Origin: Stictocephala bisonia
Taxonomy: Eukaryota > Arthropoda > Insecta > Hemiptera > Membracidae
NCBI GenBank assembly: GCA_035578905.1
Contig: JAQJVL010000004.1
Location: 6,693,175 to 6,757,174, forward strand
DNA: 64,000 bases
Direction: 5' to 3'
The notes beneath the pieces were generated by a model. The model made no database searches. It had not been told where the DNA came from and was given only the letters and a program-made list of their open reading frames with translations. Each line of letters opens with the position of its first letter. Position 1 is the stretch's first letter. The translations under genes and the position numbers were made by a program. Positions 23,776-38,860 of the stretch are shown piece after piece.

Positions 23776-25068
23776 TATACTTTTATTCTCTGTCTGAAAG
23801 TCTTGTTGTATTTGGTAGTCATATATGAGTTGGTTGCTATTGTGTCTGTAGACATTTATTTATATACTTTTATTCTCTGTCTGGAAGTCTTGTTGTATTT
23901 GGTAGTCATATATGAGTTGGTTGCTATTGTGTCTGTAGACATTTATTTATATACTTTTAGCCTCTGTCTTGAAGTCTTGTTGTATTTGGTAGTCATAAAT
24001 GAGTTGGTTGCTATTGTGTCTGTAGACATTTATTTATATACTTTTAGCCTCTGTCTTGAAGTCTTGTTGTATTTGGTAGTCATATATGAGTTGGTTGCTA
24101 TTGTGTCTGTAGACATTTATTTATATACTTTTAGCCTCTGTCTTGAAGTCTTGTTGTATTTGGTAGTCATAAATGAGTTGGTTGCTATTGTGTCTGTAGA
24201 CATTTATTTATATACTTTTAGCCTCTGTCTGGAAGTCTTGTTGTATTTGGTAGTCATATATGAGTTGGTTGCTATTGTGTCTGTAGACATTTATTTATAT
24301 ACTTTTAGCCTCTGTCTTGTTGTATTTGGTAGTCATATATGAGTTGGTTGCTATTGTGTCTGTAGACATTTATTTATATACTTTTAGCCTCTATCTTGAA
24401 GTCTTGTTGTATTTGGTAGTCATATATGAGTTGGTTGCTATTGTGTCTGTAGACATTTATTTATATACTTTTAGCCTCTGTCTTGTTGTATTTGGTAGTC
24501 ATATATGAGTTGGTTGCTATTGTGTCTGTAGACATTTATTTATATACTTTTAGCCTCTGTCTTGAAGTCTTGTTGTATTTGGTAGTCATATATGAGTTGG
24601 TTGCTATTGTGTCTGTAGACATTTATTTATATACTTTTAGCCTCTGTCTTCTTGTATTTGGTAGTCATATATGAGTTGGTTGCTATTGTTTCTGTAGACA
24701 TTTATTTATATACTTTTAGCCTCTGTCTTGAAGTCTTGTTGTATTTGGTAGTCATATATGAGTTGGTTGCTATTGTGTCTGTAGACATTTATTTATATAC
24801 TTTTAGACTCTGTCTTGTTGTATTTGGTAGTCATATATGAGTTGGTTGCTGTTGTGTCTGTAGACATTTATTTATATACTTTTAGCCTCTGTCTTGTTGT
24901 ATTTGGTAGTAATATATGAGTTGGTTGCTATTGTGTCTGTCGACATTTATTTATATACTTTTAGCCTCTGTCTTGTTGGATTTGGTAGTCATATATGAGT
25001 TGGCTGCTATTGTATCTGTAGACATTTATTTATATACTTTTAGCCTCTGTCTTGTAGTCTTGTTGGGT
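23776..25068 (+). repeat. 87/79-bp minisatellite array
   Basis: About 15 copies of a unit containing TGTATTTGGTAGTCATATAT, GAGTTGGTTGCTATTGTGTC and TGTAGACATTTATTTATATA. The first copies are 87 bp (starts at 23807, 23894, 23981). From 24242 the spacing alternates 79 and 87 (24242, 24321, 24408, 24487, 24574), the short form lacking eight bases of GAAGTCTT. The last copies are all short. The 60-179 residue frames are artefacts of 87 being divisible by three. Confidence 0.95.
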
Positions 25069-25150
25069 ACATCCTAGTTGCGCCTCAACATAACTTACTA
25101 ATGAGGGTCAGGAAAAGGGTCATACAACCAAATATCCTAGTTGCGCCTCG
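25069..25150 (-). repeat. Two inverted copies of the 84-bp array core
   Basis: ACATCCTAGTTGCGCCTCAA (25069-25088) and ATCCTAGTTGCGCCTCG (25134-25150) are the reverse complement of the TTGAGGCGCAACTAGGATGT core of the array at 27083-28470. They directly follow the last 87-bp-type unit. Confidence 0.75.
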
Positions 25151-26136
25151 ATCGTGTCAGGTAGAATATCAAAGGACCAGCCCCTGCCATATTCTCTAAG
25201 TGACGGAGGCTGGGAAATACAGCATATACAGTTATGGCAGAGAAATGCAGTAAAGAAACTCATTATGGGCTAACTCCTACATTTTACAAATTGTTTATTT
25301 GAAATCCATCCAGCTGTACCTCCCACCCCACATACATGCCAAAGACACTTGGAGTGGATGTCGTTGTAAGGGTGAGGTGACATTTTTCTAATAAACCCCA
25401 GTTAGTTGTGGTCAGTTGTAATAAAAAGTGATCCGTAGAGAAGCTATTCTTTAAGAAAGTCTACATTTAATTATTGTTTTCATTTAGAATTTGTCAGAAG
25501 TAATAGTTGTTTAAATACTGGTAGTTCCTTTTTGTAGTTGTTCCAAAGTGAAACTTACCGAAGACTTACTAGTTTTTAATCGGGCCAATTTATAACACCG
25601 TCAAAAGAACGAAAGAAAAACAGGTTTTTATCGATACAAAGCTTCACCAGCTAACAATAAATAAATGGATAGACGACCGTTCTGAAAGGAATTTCATACA
25701 GTTTCCGTACCTAACCTATTTGAATGGTATCATTCAATGATATGTGTATCATTCAATATGGTGTTTTAAACAAATGTGTTATAATTATTTATGTACAACT
25801 TTCAGTGTATATCTAAGTATATTTTTGCGCTTGGAATTGTTTATTGATATCATGTATCTTGTAATTGTTTTAATTTGGTACGTTCAGTAGGTTTCCATTA
25901 CAAATTTTAAACATTGTATTCAAAGTCTCTGTGTACATTGATAACTGTCTCTATGTATATAAAAAATCATTTCCATATTCCTATAGGTATTAATTAAATA
26001 TAAGAGCTATAATTCAATATTAATTTGTTATAATCTGCTTATGTAAATATACTTTTTGTTTCTGTTATTTAGATAATACTTTGTGATTGACCCATCATCC
26101 TATCAATCATGTTTTTAGTATGATATGTTATTTTTA

Positions 26137-26168
26137 GGAAGGCTATTATTATTATATAATAGCCTTCC
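26137..26168. other. Perfect short hairpin
   Basis: GGAAGGCTATTA and TAATAGCCTTCC flank an eight-base AT loop: 12 perfect base pairs. It has no T-run that would suggest a terminator and no known role. Confidence 0.8.
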
Positions 26169-26214
26169 CCTATTCCTCTATGTGTTCCAATCAGACAATA
26201 AAATTATAACCCAC

Positions 26215-26410
26215 CCACTTAACCTTTCAGGCAGTATACTAATGACCCAACCTTCAGACAGTAGACTAATGACCCACCCGCCCACGCTTCAGACATTAAC
26301 CAATAACCCACCTGTCCACCCTTCAGACAGTTGACTAATGACCCACCCGCCCACCCTTCAGACATTAACCAATAACCCACCTGTCCACCCTTCAGACAAC
26401 AGACTAAACA
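26215..26410 (+). repeat. Small CCCACCCGCCCAC-containing minisatellite
   Basis: About five half-units alternate GACCCACCCGCCCAC..CTTCAGACA and AACCCACCTGTCCACCCTTC. The CCCACCCGCCCAC word is shared with the 36-bp arrays, but the rest of the unit is different, so common origin is uncertain. Confidence 0.8.
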
Positions 26411-26413
<3 letters not shown>

Positions 26414-26465
<52 letters not shown>

Positions 26466-26492
26466 GAGTGAGATATATATACGAATGATATG

Positions 26493-26531
<39 letters not shown>

Positions 26532-26590
26532 GAGTGAGATATATATACGAATGATATGTATATATATATATATATATATGATTATTTATT
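26414..26590. repeat. (TA)n microsatellite with interspersed ACGAGTGAGA / ACGAATGATA words
   Basis: Three TA tracts are separated by two near-identical spacers, each containing ACGAGTGAGATATATATACG followed by AATGATATG. The spacers were duplicated along with the TA tract. Confidence 0.9.
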
Positions 26591-27082
26591 TAAAATGCAT
26601 ATAGGAAAATTCATAAACTTTATCTGTAGTCTATTAACTACACATACAGCTATCGAAGTAACCGATCATTTGTTATTGCACAGACAGGCAGGCCTACGAT
26701 ATTGTCAATACTACAATTAATTGTACAATATTATTGAAGAATTACAGTTTGGGAAAACAACCAAGTGAATAAATTTTAATAGTGTTTTGTATTTCTAAGT
26801 ATAGCGAACTGAATCTCAAAGCCAATTTAGTTACTGCCATTCTTCAGTAAAATACACTTACTGTAAATGCCAGTTTTACCATTTTAAAAAGTCATATGAT
26901 ATAGATAATTCAAGATGAATGAATAGATAACAAAATACCTATCTTAAACAAGTTGAATTATTTGTCAGTTAGATTGAACTAATAGAAACTCCTTGTGTGG
27001 CAGCCATCGATATATCGATGATGGTAACATCATTGTACAGAGCTTTCGTTGTCCTTAAAGGCAAATCACAAAGGCTTGTCGC

Positions 27083-28470
27083 TGAGGCGCAACTCAACTA
27101 GAATGTTCTCTTGGGACAAGTTTTGAGTACGAGATGCAACTAGGATGTTTTAGGGATACCTCAGGTATACTTGAGGCTCAACTCGACTAGAATGTTCTCT
27201 TGGGACAAGTTTTGAGTACGAGACGCAACTAGGATGTTTTAGGGATACCTAAGGTATAGTTGAGGCTCAACTCGACTAGAATGTTCTCTTGGGACAAGTT
27301 TTGAGTACGAGACGCAACTAGGATGTTTTAGGGATACCTCAGGTATAGTTGAGGCTCAACTCGACTAGAATGTTCTCTTGGGACAAGTTTTGAGTACGAA
27401 ACGCAACTAGGATGTTTTAGGGATACCTAAGGTATAGTTGAGGCTCAACTCGACTAGAATGTTCTCTTGGGGACAGTTTTGGGTACGAGACGCAACTAGC
27501 ATGTTTTAGGGATACCTCAGGTATACTTGAGGCGTAACTAGGATGTTCTCATGGGGCCAGTTTAGGGTACGAGACGCAACTAAGATGTTTTAGGGATACC
27601 TCAGGTATACTTGAGGCGTAACTAGGATGTTCTCATGGGGCCAGTTTAGGGTACGAGACGCAACTAAGATGTTATAGGGATACCTCAGGTATACTTGAGG
27701 CGTAACTAGGATGTTCTCATGGGGCCAGTTTAGGGTACGAGACGCAACTAGGATGTTTTAGGGATACCTCAGGTATACTTGAGGCGTAACTAGGATGTTC
27801 TCATGGGGCCAGTTTAGGGTACGAGACGCAACTAAGATGTTATAGGGATACCTCAGGTATACTTGAGGCGTAACTAGGATGTTCTCATGGGGCCAGTTTA
27901 GGGTACGAGACGCAACTAGGATGTTTTAGGGATACCTCAGGTATACTTGAGGCGTAACTAGGATGTTCTCATGGGGCCAGTTTAGGGTACGAGACGCAAC
28001 TAAGATATTATAGGGATACCTCAGGTATACTTGAGGCGTAACTAGGATGTTCTCTTGTGGCCAGTTTTGGGTATGAGACGCAACTGAGATGTTTTAGGGA
28101 TACCTCAGGTATACTTGAGGAGTAACTAGGATGTTCTCTTAGTGCCAGTTTTGGGTATGAGACGCAACTAAAATGTTTTAGGGATACCTCAGGTATACTT
28201 GAGGAGTAACTAGGATGTTCTCTTAGTGCCACTTTTGGGTATGAGACGCAACTAAGATGCTTTAGGGATACCTCAGGTATACTTGAGGCGCAACTAGGAT
28301 GTTCTCTTAGGGCCAGTTTTAAGTACGAGACGCAACTAAGATGTTTTAGGGATACCTCAGGTATACTTGAGGAGTAACTAGGATGTTCTCTTAGGGCCAG
28401 TTTTAAGTACGAGACGCAACTAAGATGTTTTAGGGATACCTCAGGTATACTTGAGGCACAACTAGGATGT
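27083..28470 (+). repeat. 84-bp minisatellite array
   Basis: About 16-17 copies of a unit with GAGGCGTAACTAGGATGTTC, GGGTACGAGACGCAACTA and TTTTAGGGATACCTCAGGTA. The unit has two similar halves (CAACTAGGATGTT and CAACTAAGATGTT), so it probably arose from a dimer of about 42 bp. Three sub-blocks differ by linked variants (TTGGGACAAG, ATGGGGCCAG, TTAGTGCCA / TTAGGGCCA), so local homogenisation took place. Confidence 0.95.
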
Positions 28471-28473
28471 TCC

Positions 28474-28655
28474 CAACTTGTTGTATATGTCGATCATATT
28501 TGAGATGAATGCTATTGTATCTTCAAACATTTATCTATATTCTTTTAGCCTCTGTCTTGTAGTTTTGTTATGTCTGTTGGTCTTAATTGAGTTTATTGCT
28601 ATTGTGACTGCAAACATTTATCTATATACTTTTAACCTCTGTATTGTAGTCTTTT
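28474..28655 (+). repeat. Two diverged copies of the 87-bp unit
   Basis: GAATGCTATTGTATCTTCAA and ACATTTATCTATATTCTTTT, followed by TAGCCTCTGTCTTG, align with the 87-bp unit of 23776-25068 at clear but lower identity. They directly follow the 84-bp array. Confidence 0.8.
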
Positions 28656-30256
<1,601 letters not shown>

Positions 30257-31376
30257 CTCCCCCTTTCTCTCTCTCTCTCACTCTCCTCCCCCCAGGGACT
30301 TACTTTTGTAAGTACGTGTACTGGCGTCCACGGGGTCCCGAGCTGGGTTCTGGTATTACTTATCTTCCGTACCAGACTCTCTTATATACAAACCCTATCC
30401 TCCCCATCCATTAATTTCCCTTGTTCCCCTTCTGAAGCCAATCTATAGGGACTTGTATGTTTTTGTACTGTCAACCACAGACTTTTGATAGGAGGCGTAC
30501 ATCCCGGGATTATGTCAACAGCGTTGTTGCCAGCGTGATCCTGACTTGATCAGTCACTGCTGATGAAGGTGTCCCGGCTTCGCTAGCAGAGTGAGCTAGC
30601 TGCCTGCCTCTGCCAATTGGAATAATAATTTTAGGGTAAAGTAAGTTGTACGACAAAAGAGGTGCATGGGTCATCTTTGAAAAATACAGAGGTGGTTTGG
30701 GAATCCGGAAACGCTGTGTTTTGCGTCGTGTATGGGGTTAGAATGAAACTGGTGTGTATGGTGTGTTGACTGTGTGGGACAACAAAAGCACAAAACAATT
30801 AAAAAACCAAATAAGAGGACAAAAGAATGAAAAAGAAAAATACATCCGGAAGGTTAAACACTGTATCTGTAGGCCGCAGCAAGCAGCAAATGGCTCCACC
30901 TGCGCCAAAGATAGGAGACCTCCCCTTGCACTCTGGTCTGGGTGCTTGGGATGCTTAGTGGGGACGTCTCACATGTGAAATCCGGACAAAAGCTTGTGGC
31001 AGCTGTTGAGGTGAAATTTACTTCGGCAGGTGGCCACTGTGTGAGTAAACAACCTAGCCACGCGGAAAGCAGCGCTTCAAAATTGTCGGGAACTGGTTGA
31101 TGAACCATGGGCATATGCACCAGGCCTGCAACTGTGCTAGGCAGACTTCAGAGGTGTCCAAGGAGGTGGGCCAGGGTCAGTGGACGGTGCCGGAGCAACA
31201 GACAAAGCTCCCATAAACCGGGGAACTGAAAAACCTAAACATGCAAATTGATTTATATGGTTTTTCAGGTCTTAGTTGGAGACATCGTTGAAGTGGACTT
31301 GGTTAAATTGTTAACTGTTGGCTAGTTGGCTTGTTGATCATTAATCTGTGGCTAGTTATTTCATCAATCATCAATC

Positions 31377-32782
31377 ATGGCAGAGAAGTCGAAGACAATG
31401 GAGGAGACGAGGAAGATAGGATAGTGGCATAAAAAGAGTTTCTGGAAAAGCATGAGAGAGAAGAAAATTAAGCACAGGGAGGCCTGGAATCGTATCTGCA
31501 ATGCAGGAGATTAGTACATGACCCTCGGCTTCAAGTAGTGTTGCTGATTCCGAATCGGATCAGGACAGCAAGAAACGGTCGAGAGCTATGGATAGCCCAC
31601 TAGAAGAAGGGAAACTGAAGATAATCCGGTCACAGATATAATATGAACCTGAAAGTGATCCGGAGGGAGAACAAGAGAGGTAAAAGATCCGTTACAAAAA
31701 CTGGCTGCGGTGCTGCTCAAGATGAGGGCGTCGTTTAAGCAGCTCACGATTATGAAAATGGTAACCAAGCCACAGACCATGACATTTGAAAGGTACATGG
31801 ATAGGTACCAAGAGGAGCCAATGAGGGCAAGAGAATAAAGATATGGCTCGATACACAAATGGAGGAGAGATCTGCTCTAGTGCAAATAGTTAGGACAACA
31901 GTAAGGCAAGATATGGATAAAGGGAAAGCTGACTCAAGGGAAAGGAAGTTAAACTCAAGGGACTCAAGTGCTCAAGCTACGTGGATGCAGCAATTATAAG
32001 AGTGCCCATGGTGTCAGGATTGAGAGGACCGGTTATTGTAAGACAAAACAATAAAGAAAGAGAGTAAGTGACGAGAAAACTAAAAGAGCTGGTGAAACCA
32101 TCCCAATAGGGCTAAAGGTTAAGATGCTCAACAAGATCAAGAACTGGGGAATGATAGAAACAGAGTCTGAGGAAGGATCAAACAAGCTGCTGAATAATGA
32201 AGCACTTCAGAAAGCTGTATGAAGGTTTTTATGCCAATCAGAAAGACACCCGTCATCATGCCAATCAGAAAGACATTACGTCATTTAAGCATTTATGACG
32301 TAAAGGCTTAGTTGAAGAATGACGAGGGCAGGCATGAGATGTTTAGTCGAAACATGGAATCAAGCGATATACCCGAGGAAGAGTTTAAAGAAGAATTCCA
32401 GGTGTGACATAGATATGAGGAAGCTAGTGTAGGCAAATATGTAGAAAAAGAGTAGTCACCTGGTCGTCGAATGCTCCGTGAGGGTCAGGAATTGGTTGTG
32501 GAAGGAAGGACGGGTGCTCATCGAATGGAAAAGTTGCAGGATAAAGGACTTCGTGGATGTAGCCAGGTGCTACAGATTTCAGCAGTATGGACATGTTGTA
32601 AAGCATTGCAATAGTACAAAGCCCATTTACTCGAACTGCGAGGAAGAGCACGACTTCAAGGAATGTAAGAATAAAGTAAAGCCACGCTGTGTCAAATGCA
32701 GTAGAGAAAAGGAAATATTGAGAACAGGCATCCAGTCATTTGCAGAGAACGCAATGTATATAAGAAACGTCAAAGAGATATA
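31377..32782 (+). pseudogene. R1-like LINE ORF1 (gag-like) pseudogene
   Basis: It starts at ATG 31377 (MAEKSKTMEETRKIG, then a stop). Downstream pieces read DPLQKLAAVLLKMRASFKQL near 31690 and, at 32478-32782, a clean frame with CYRFQQYGHVVKHC (the first CCHC knuckle with its second Cys changed to Phe), NCEEEHDFKEC and PRCVKCSRE. The triple-knuckle order and spacing match the gag of R1/TRAS/SART-type LINEs, in which gag binds the element's RNA. Many stops and frameshifts make it non-functional. Confidence 0.8.
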
Positions 32783-34500
32783 ATGAACCTGTGTATTATT
32801 GATTGTAGGATTTGTCAGGTAAATGTAGGCCGAGGAAAAATCATCATTGAGGAAATGGTCACAATGAGTAGGATAGATAGTCTCGTTGTGATGCGTATCC
32901 AGGAGCCATATGTTAGGGACTAAATCATAAAAGGATACGATGGTAGGTTTTATTATGGTAGGAGTGGAAATGAAGACGTTGCAAGTGAAGTTTTAGTTCT
33001 AAAAGACAAGTAAGATGCCATGCTGATAGGATCTGAAACAGACGGAGCATGTGTGAGTGTTAGACTGGAGAATGAAGGGCGTGAGAATGAAGGGCGTACA
33101 TTGAATCATGTAAATCTGTACTTCCGACCTTCTGAGGGTATAGATGGACATCTAAGGATATTATCAGAAGAAAGGAAGGTACAGTAAATAAGTCGTCATA
33201 GCAGATTTCAACACGAGATCAAGGTTGTGGTGGAGTGAGAGAACAGACAGGATAGGATAAAAGGTCGAAGAGATTGTGTATACATGGGGCCCAGTGATAA
33301 TGAACCAGAGAAGTAGATGGACAACGTTTCAGAACACTCAAAGATCGATCTTCAAACATCGATGTGACAAAAAGCACCAGAGATGTAGCATCGAGGATAG
33401 TTAATCGGGAAATTGTGGAAGAGTCCTTGAGTGATAACTGCCTGATTTAATTTGAAGTTAAGAACAGATAGCAACCACATTTAGTGACAAAGGGGTGAAG
33501 GAAATGTCATGGAACCTGAGAGAGGTAGATTGGAGGAATTTTGACAGAGTTTTAGTTGAAGAACTGGAAGGGCTAAACTGGAACCGAACAGATTTAGATA
33601 AGTGTGCGGAAGAAATCCTAGGTGTGATTTAGAGGGTAATGTGGTGCCTAGATCTAGTAAAGGCCAGAACAAAGTACCATGGTTGACTGAGATTATTGGA
33701 ATACTAAGATAAAAGCTGAGAAGATGTAGACGAAGGTGTCTGAGAACTCGAAGTGAGGAAGATATGAGCATATTTGTGATCACCAGGACTATTATGTAAA
33801 GGAGGCGGAAATAAAAGAGGAATGCGTGGCATAAGCTCTTGGATGAGCACGGAGTAGGTGATCTTTATGGGAAGGCTTACAAGATTATCATGGACAGGAT
33901 GAAGAAAAAAACTACTCTAGTGAGTCTGAGAAAGGTAGATGGAAGTTTACTGTGACTGTGGAGGAGACCTTGAAAACAATTATAGAAGAGCTGCTGCCTG
34001 ATAACAATACAGAGGAGGACAGAGCAGAGTAAGGAGTACTGAGGAAAGATATGTAATTGGATTCTGAAGATGTTGAAGAATAGACCTTCACAGGGGATGA
34101 ATTGGACGAGGAGTTGAAGCAGACGAAGACTGAAGGGGCGCCTGGATATGACGGGGTCAATATCGAAATTGTGAGGAAGATGTATGGAAGAAAAAGAGGA
34201 CACCTGCTAGGGTTTTAAAACAAGGTAATGGAAGGATTCTTCCCAGCTGCGTGGAAGAAAGTAATAGTGAAAGTGTTCCTTAAAAGCAAGAACAAGGACC
34301 CGAATCTTGTGGTCATACAGACCAGTGACCCTCTTGTCTGTGTTAGGAAAGATATGAGAGAAGCTGTTGGTTACAAGGATGAGATGATGGCTTGACGAAG
34401 AGGAATTACTGAGTGACAGACAGTATAGATTCAGAGAGTGAAGAGGGACTGTAGATGCACGAATGAAGATCAAAGAGGACGTGGAAGAGAAGACACAAAA
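32783..34500 (+). pseudogene. R1-like LINE ORF2 (endonuclease and reverse transcriptase) pseudogene
   Basis: The AP-endonuclease region opens with CQVNVGRGK and RIQEPYVRD near 32815-32915 (the qvNlgr... and QEPY motifs of R1-clade enzymes). The RT region reads FTGDELDEELK, TEGAPGYDGVNIEIVR, FFPAAWKKVIVKVFLKSKNK, then, after a frameshift, SYRPVTLLSVLGKI, LLSDRQYRFRE and GTVDARMKIKEDVEE. This is the R1/LOA order (KAPGyDGv, WK.a.vk.lkK, SYRPvtLLsvlGKi, QygFr.grgTvDA). It ends before the YxDD box, so the catalytic palm is lost. Confidence 0.85.
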
Positions 34501-34831
34501 ACAAGAAAAGTGTTCAAGGACACAGCCAGAAGATTAGGAAGAAAACGAGAGAAATGAAGAAGATAAAGAATCTAGAAAATAAATTAAAACTAAATAATAA
34601 ATAAAAGTGAGAGATAGAGAGATGAATAAAACACCGATGATCCTCGGCGTAATGGGCGTTAGGACGAGGGAAGATGTGCTTTAGGGTTGTGGGTACAGAA
34701 TGTGGGCAGAAGAGTATTAAGGCCAAAGCCAAGAAGGAGGAAATAGAAGAAAATGATCAGAAAAGTGGCCTAGTAAATGTCAAGGGTCTGAGCCAGGGGT
34801 GGTGGTGGGACAAGTGGTCTTCGGGCCAGCA

Positions 34832-36155
<1,324 letters not shown>

Positions 36156-36159
36156 AACT

Positions 36160-38860
36160 GGATGTCATAGGTCCTGGACAATGTAAATTGTATTTGATCC
36201 TGAAACGCTGCATGTGGTGTTAATTCTAACTATGTAATTAGTGCTATTTGAAGTTCCCGAAGGTAAAGAAACACCTAGTGATGCTACGTGCAATTAGGTA
36301 TCCATGTAAGTTGTGTTACCTGAACACTTCATGAATGTAAAGAAACACCTCGTGATGCTACGTGCAACTAGGTACCTATGTAAGTTGTGTTACCTGAACA
36401 CTTCCTGAATGTAAAGGAACACCTCGTGATGCTACGTGCAATTAGGTACCTATGTAAGTTGTGTTACCTGAACACATCCTGAATGTAAAAGAACACCTCG
36501 TGATGCTACGTGCAATTAGGTACCTATGTAAGTAATGTTACCTGAAGGTGTAAATGTTCCTGTGTGGTTATCTAAGTTGTGTTACCTGAACACTTCCTGA
36601 ATGTAAAGAAACAACTCGTGATGCTACGTGCAATTAGGTACCTATGTAAGTTGTGTTACCTGAACACTTCCTGAATGTAAAGGAACACCTCGTGATGCAA
36701 CGTGCAATTAGGTACCTATGTAAGTAATGTTACCTGAAGGTGTAAATGTTCCTGTGTGGTTATCTAAGTTGTGTTACCTGAACACTTCCTGAATGTAAAG
36801 AAACACCTCGTGATGCTACGTGCAATTAGGTACCTATGTAAGTTGTGTTACCTGAACACTTCCTAAATGTAAAGGAACACCTCGTGATGCTACGTGCAAT
36901 TAGGTACCTATGTAAGTAATGTTATCTGAAGGTGTAAATGTTCCTGTGTAGTTATCTAAGTTGTGTTACCTGAACACTTCCTGAATGTAAAGAAACACCT
37001 CGTGATGCTACGTGCAATTAGGTACCTATGTAAGATGTGTTACCTGAACACTTCCTGAATGTAAAGAAACACCTCTTGCTGCTACGTGCAATTAGATACA
37101 TATGTAAGTTGTGTTACCTGAACACTTCCTGAATGTAAAGAAACACCTCGTGATGCTACGTGAAATTAGGTACCTATGTAAGATGTGTTACCTGAACACT
37201 TCCTGAATGTAAAGAAACACCTCTTGCTGCTACGTGCAATTAGATACATATGTAAGTTGTGTTACCTGAACACTTCCTGAATGTAAAGAAACACCTCGTG
37301 ATGCTACGTGCAATTAGGTACCTATGTAAGTTGTGTTACCTGAACACTTCCTGAATGGAAAGGAACACCTCGTGATGCTACGTGCAATTAGGTACCTATG
37401 TAAGTTGTGTTACCTGAACACTTCCTGAATGTAAAGGAACACCTCGTGATGCTACGTGCAATTAGGTACCTATGTAAGTAATGTTACCTGAAGGTGTAAA
37501 TGTTCCTGTGTGGTTATCTAAGTTGTGTTGCCTGAACACTTCCTGAATGTAAAGGAACACCACGTGATGCTACGTGCAATTAGGTACCTATGTAAGTAAT
37601 GTTTCCTGAAGGTGTAAATGTTCCTGTGTGGTTATCTAAGTTGTGTTACCTGAACACTTCCTGAATGTAAAGGAATACCACGTGATGCTACATGCAATTA
37701 GGTACCTATGTAAGTAATGTTACCTGAAGGTGTAAATGTTCCTTTGTGGTTATCTAAGTTGTGTTACCTGAACACTTCCTGAATGTAAAGAAACACCTCT
37801 TGCTGCTACGTGCAATTAGATACATATGTAAGTTGTGTTACCTGAACACTTCCTGAATGTAAAGAAACACCTCGTGATGCTACGTGAAATTAGGTACCTA
37901 TGTAAGATGTGTTACCTGAACACTTCCTGAATGTAAAGAAACACCTCTTGCTGCTACGTGCAATTAGATACATATGTAAGTTGTGTTACCTGAACACTTC
38001 CTGAATGTAAAGAAACACCTCGTGATGCTACGTGCAATTAGGTACCTATGTAAGTTGTGTTACCTGAACACTTCCTGAATGGAAAGGAACACCTCGTGAT
38101 GCTACGTGCAATTAGGTACCTATGTAAGTTGTGTTACCTGAACACTTCCTGAATGTAAAGGAACACCACGTGATGCTACGTGCAATTAGGTACCTATGTA
38201 AGTAATGTTTCCTGAAGGTGTAAATGTTCCTGTGTGGTTATCTAAGTTGTGTTGCCTGAACACTTCCTGAATGTAAAGGAATACCACGTGATGCTACATG
38301 CAATTAGGTACCTATGTAAGTAATGTTACCTGAAGGTGTAAATGTTCCTTTGTGGTTATCTAAGTTGTGTTACCTGAACACTTCCTGAATGTAAAGAAAC
38401 ACCTCGTGATGCTACGTGCAATTAGGTACCTATGTAAGTTGTGTTACCTGAACACTTCCTGAATGTAAAGGAACACCACGTGATGCTACGTGCAATTAGG
38501 TACCTATGTAAGTAATATTACCTGAAGGTGTAAATGTTCCTGTGTGGTTATCTAAGTTGTGTTACCTGAACACTTCCTGAATGTAAAGAAACACCTTGTG
38601 ATGCTACGTGCAATTAGGTACCTATGTAAGTTGTGTTACCTGAACACTTCCTGAATGGAAAGGAACACCACGTGATGCTACGTGCAATTAGGTACCTATG
38701 TAAGTAATATTACCTGAAGGTGTAAATGTTCCTGTGTGGTTATCTAAGTTGTGTTACCTGAACACTTCCTGAATGTAAATAAACACCTTGTGATGCTACG
38801 TGCAATTAGGTACCTATGTAAGTTGTGTTACCTGAACACTTCCTGAATGTAAAGGAACGC
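36160..38860 (+). repeat. 74/121-bp minisatellite array with nested duplications
   Basis: About 30 units built on a 74-bp monomer: TGAATGTAAAGAAACACCTC, GTGATGCTACGTGCAATTAG, GTACCTATGTAAGTTGTG, then TTACCTGAACACTTCC. About a third carry a 47-base extension (TAATGTTACCTGAAGGTGTA, AATGTTCCTGTGTGGTTATC), making 121 bp. A rarer variant (CTCTTGCTGCTACG with TAGATACATATG) appears in pairs near 37075/37225 and again near 37800/37950, marking a block duplication of roughly 725 bases. Confidence 0.95.

Larger units (their letters stand above)
25151..27082. other. AT-rich DNA between the two minisatellite blocks
   Basis: No gene recognised. It contains the hairpin at 26137-26168, a small minisatellite at 26215-26410 and TA-rich tracts at 26414-26590, listed separately. 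Confidence 0.45.
30290..34830 (+). mobile_element. Degenerate R1-clade LINE retrotransposon
   Basis: It comprises a long GC-richer leader (about 30290-31376), a gag-like ORF1 with zinc knuckles, and an ORF2 with endonuclease and reverse transcriptase motifs, all on the plus strand and all riddled with stops. The exact ends are not visible: the 5' edge is obscured by the (TC)n tract and the 3' edge by another (CT)n tract at 34832. The last 300 bases, after the RT breaks off near 34490, do not contain the rest of the RT, so there is an internal deletion or 3' rearrangement. Confidence 0.75.
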
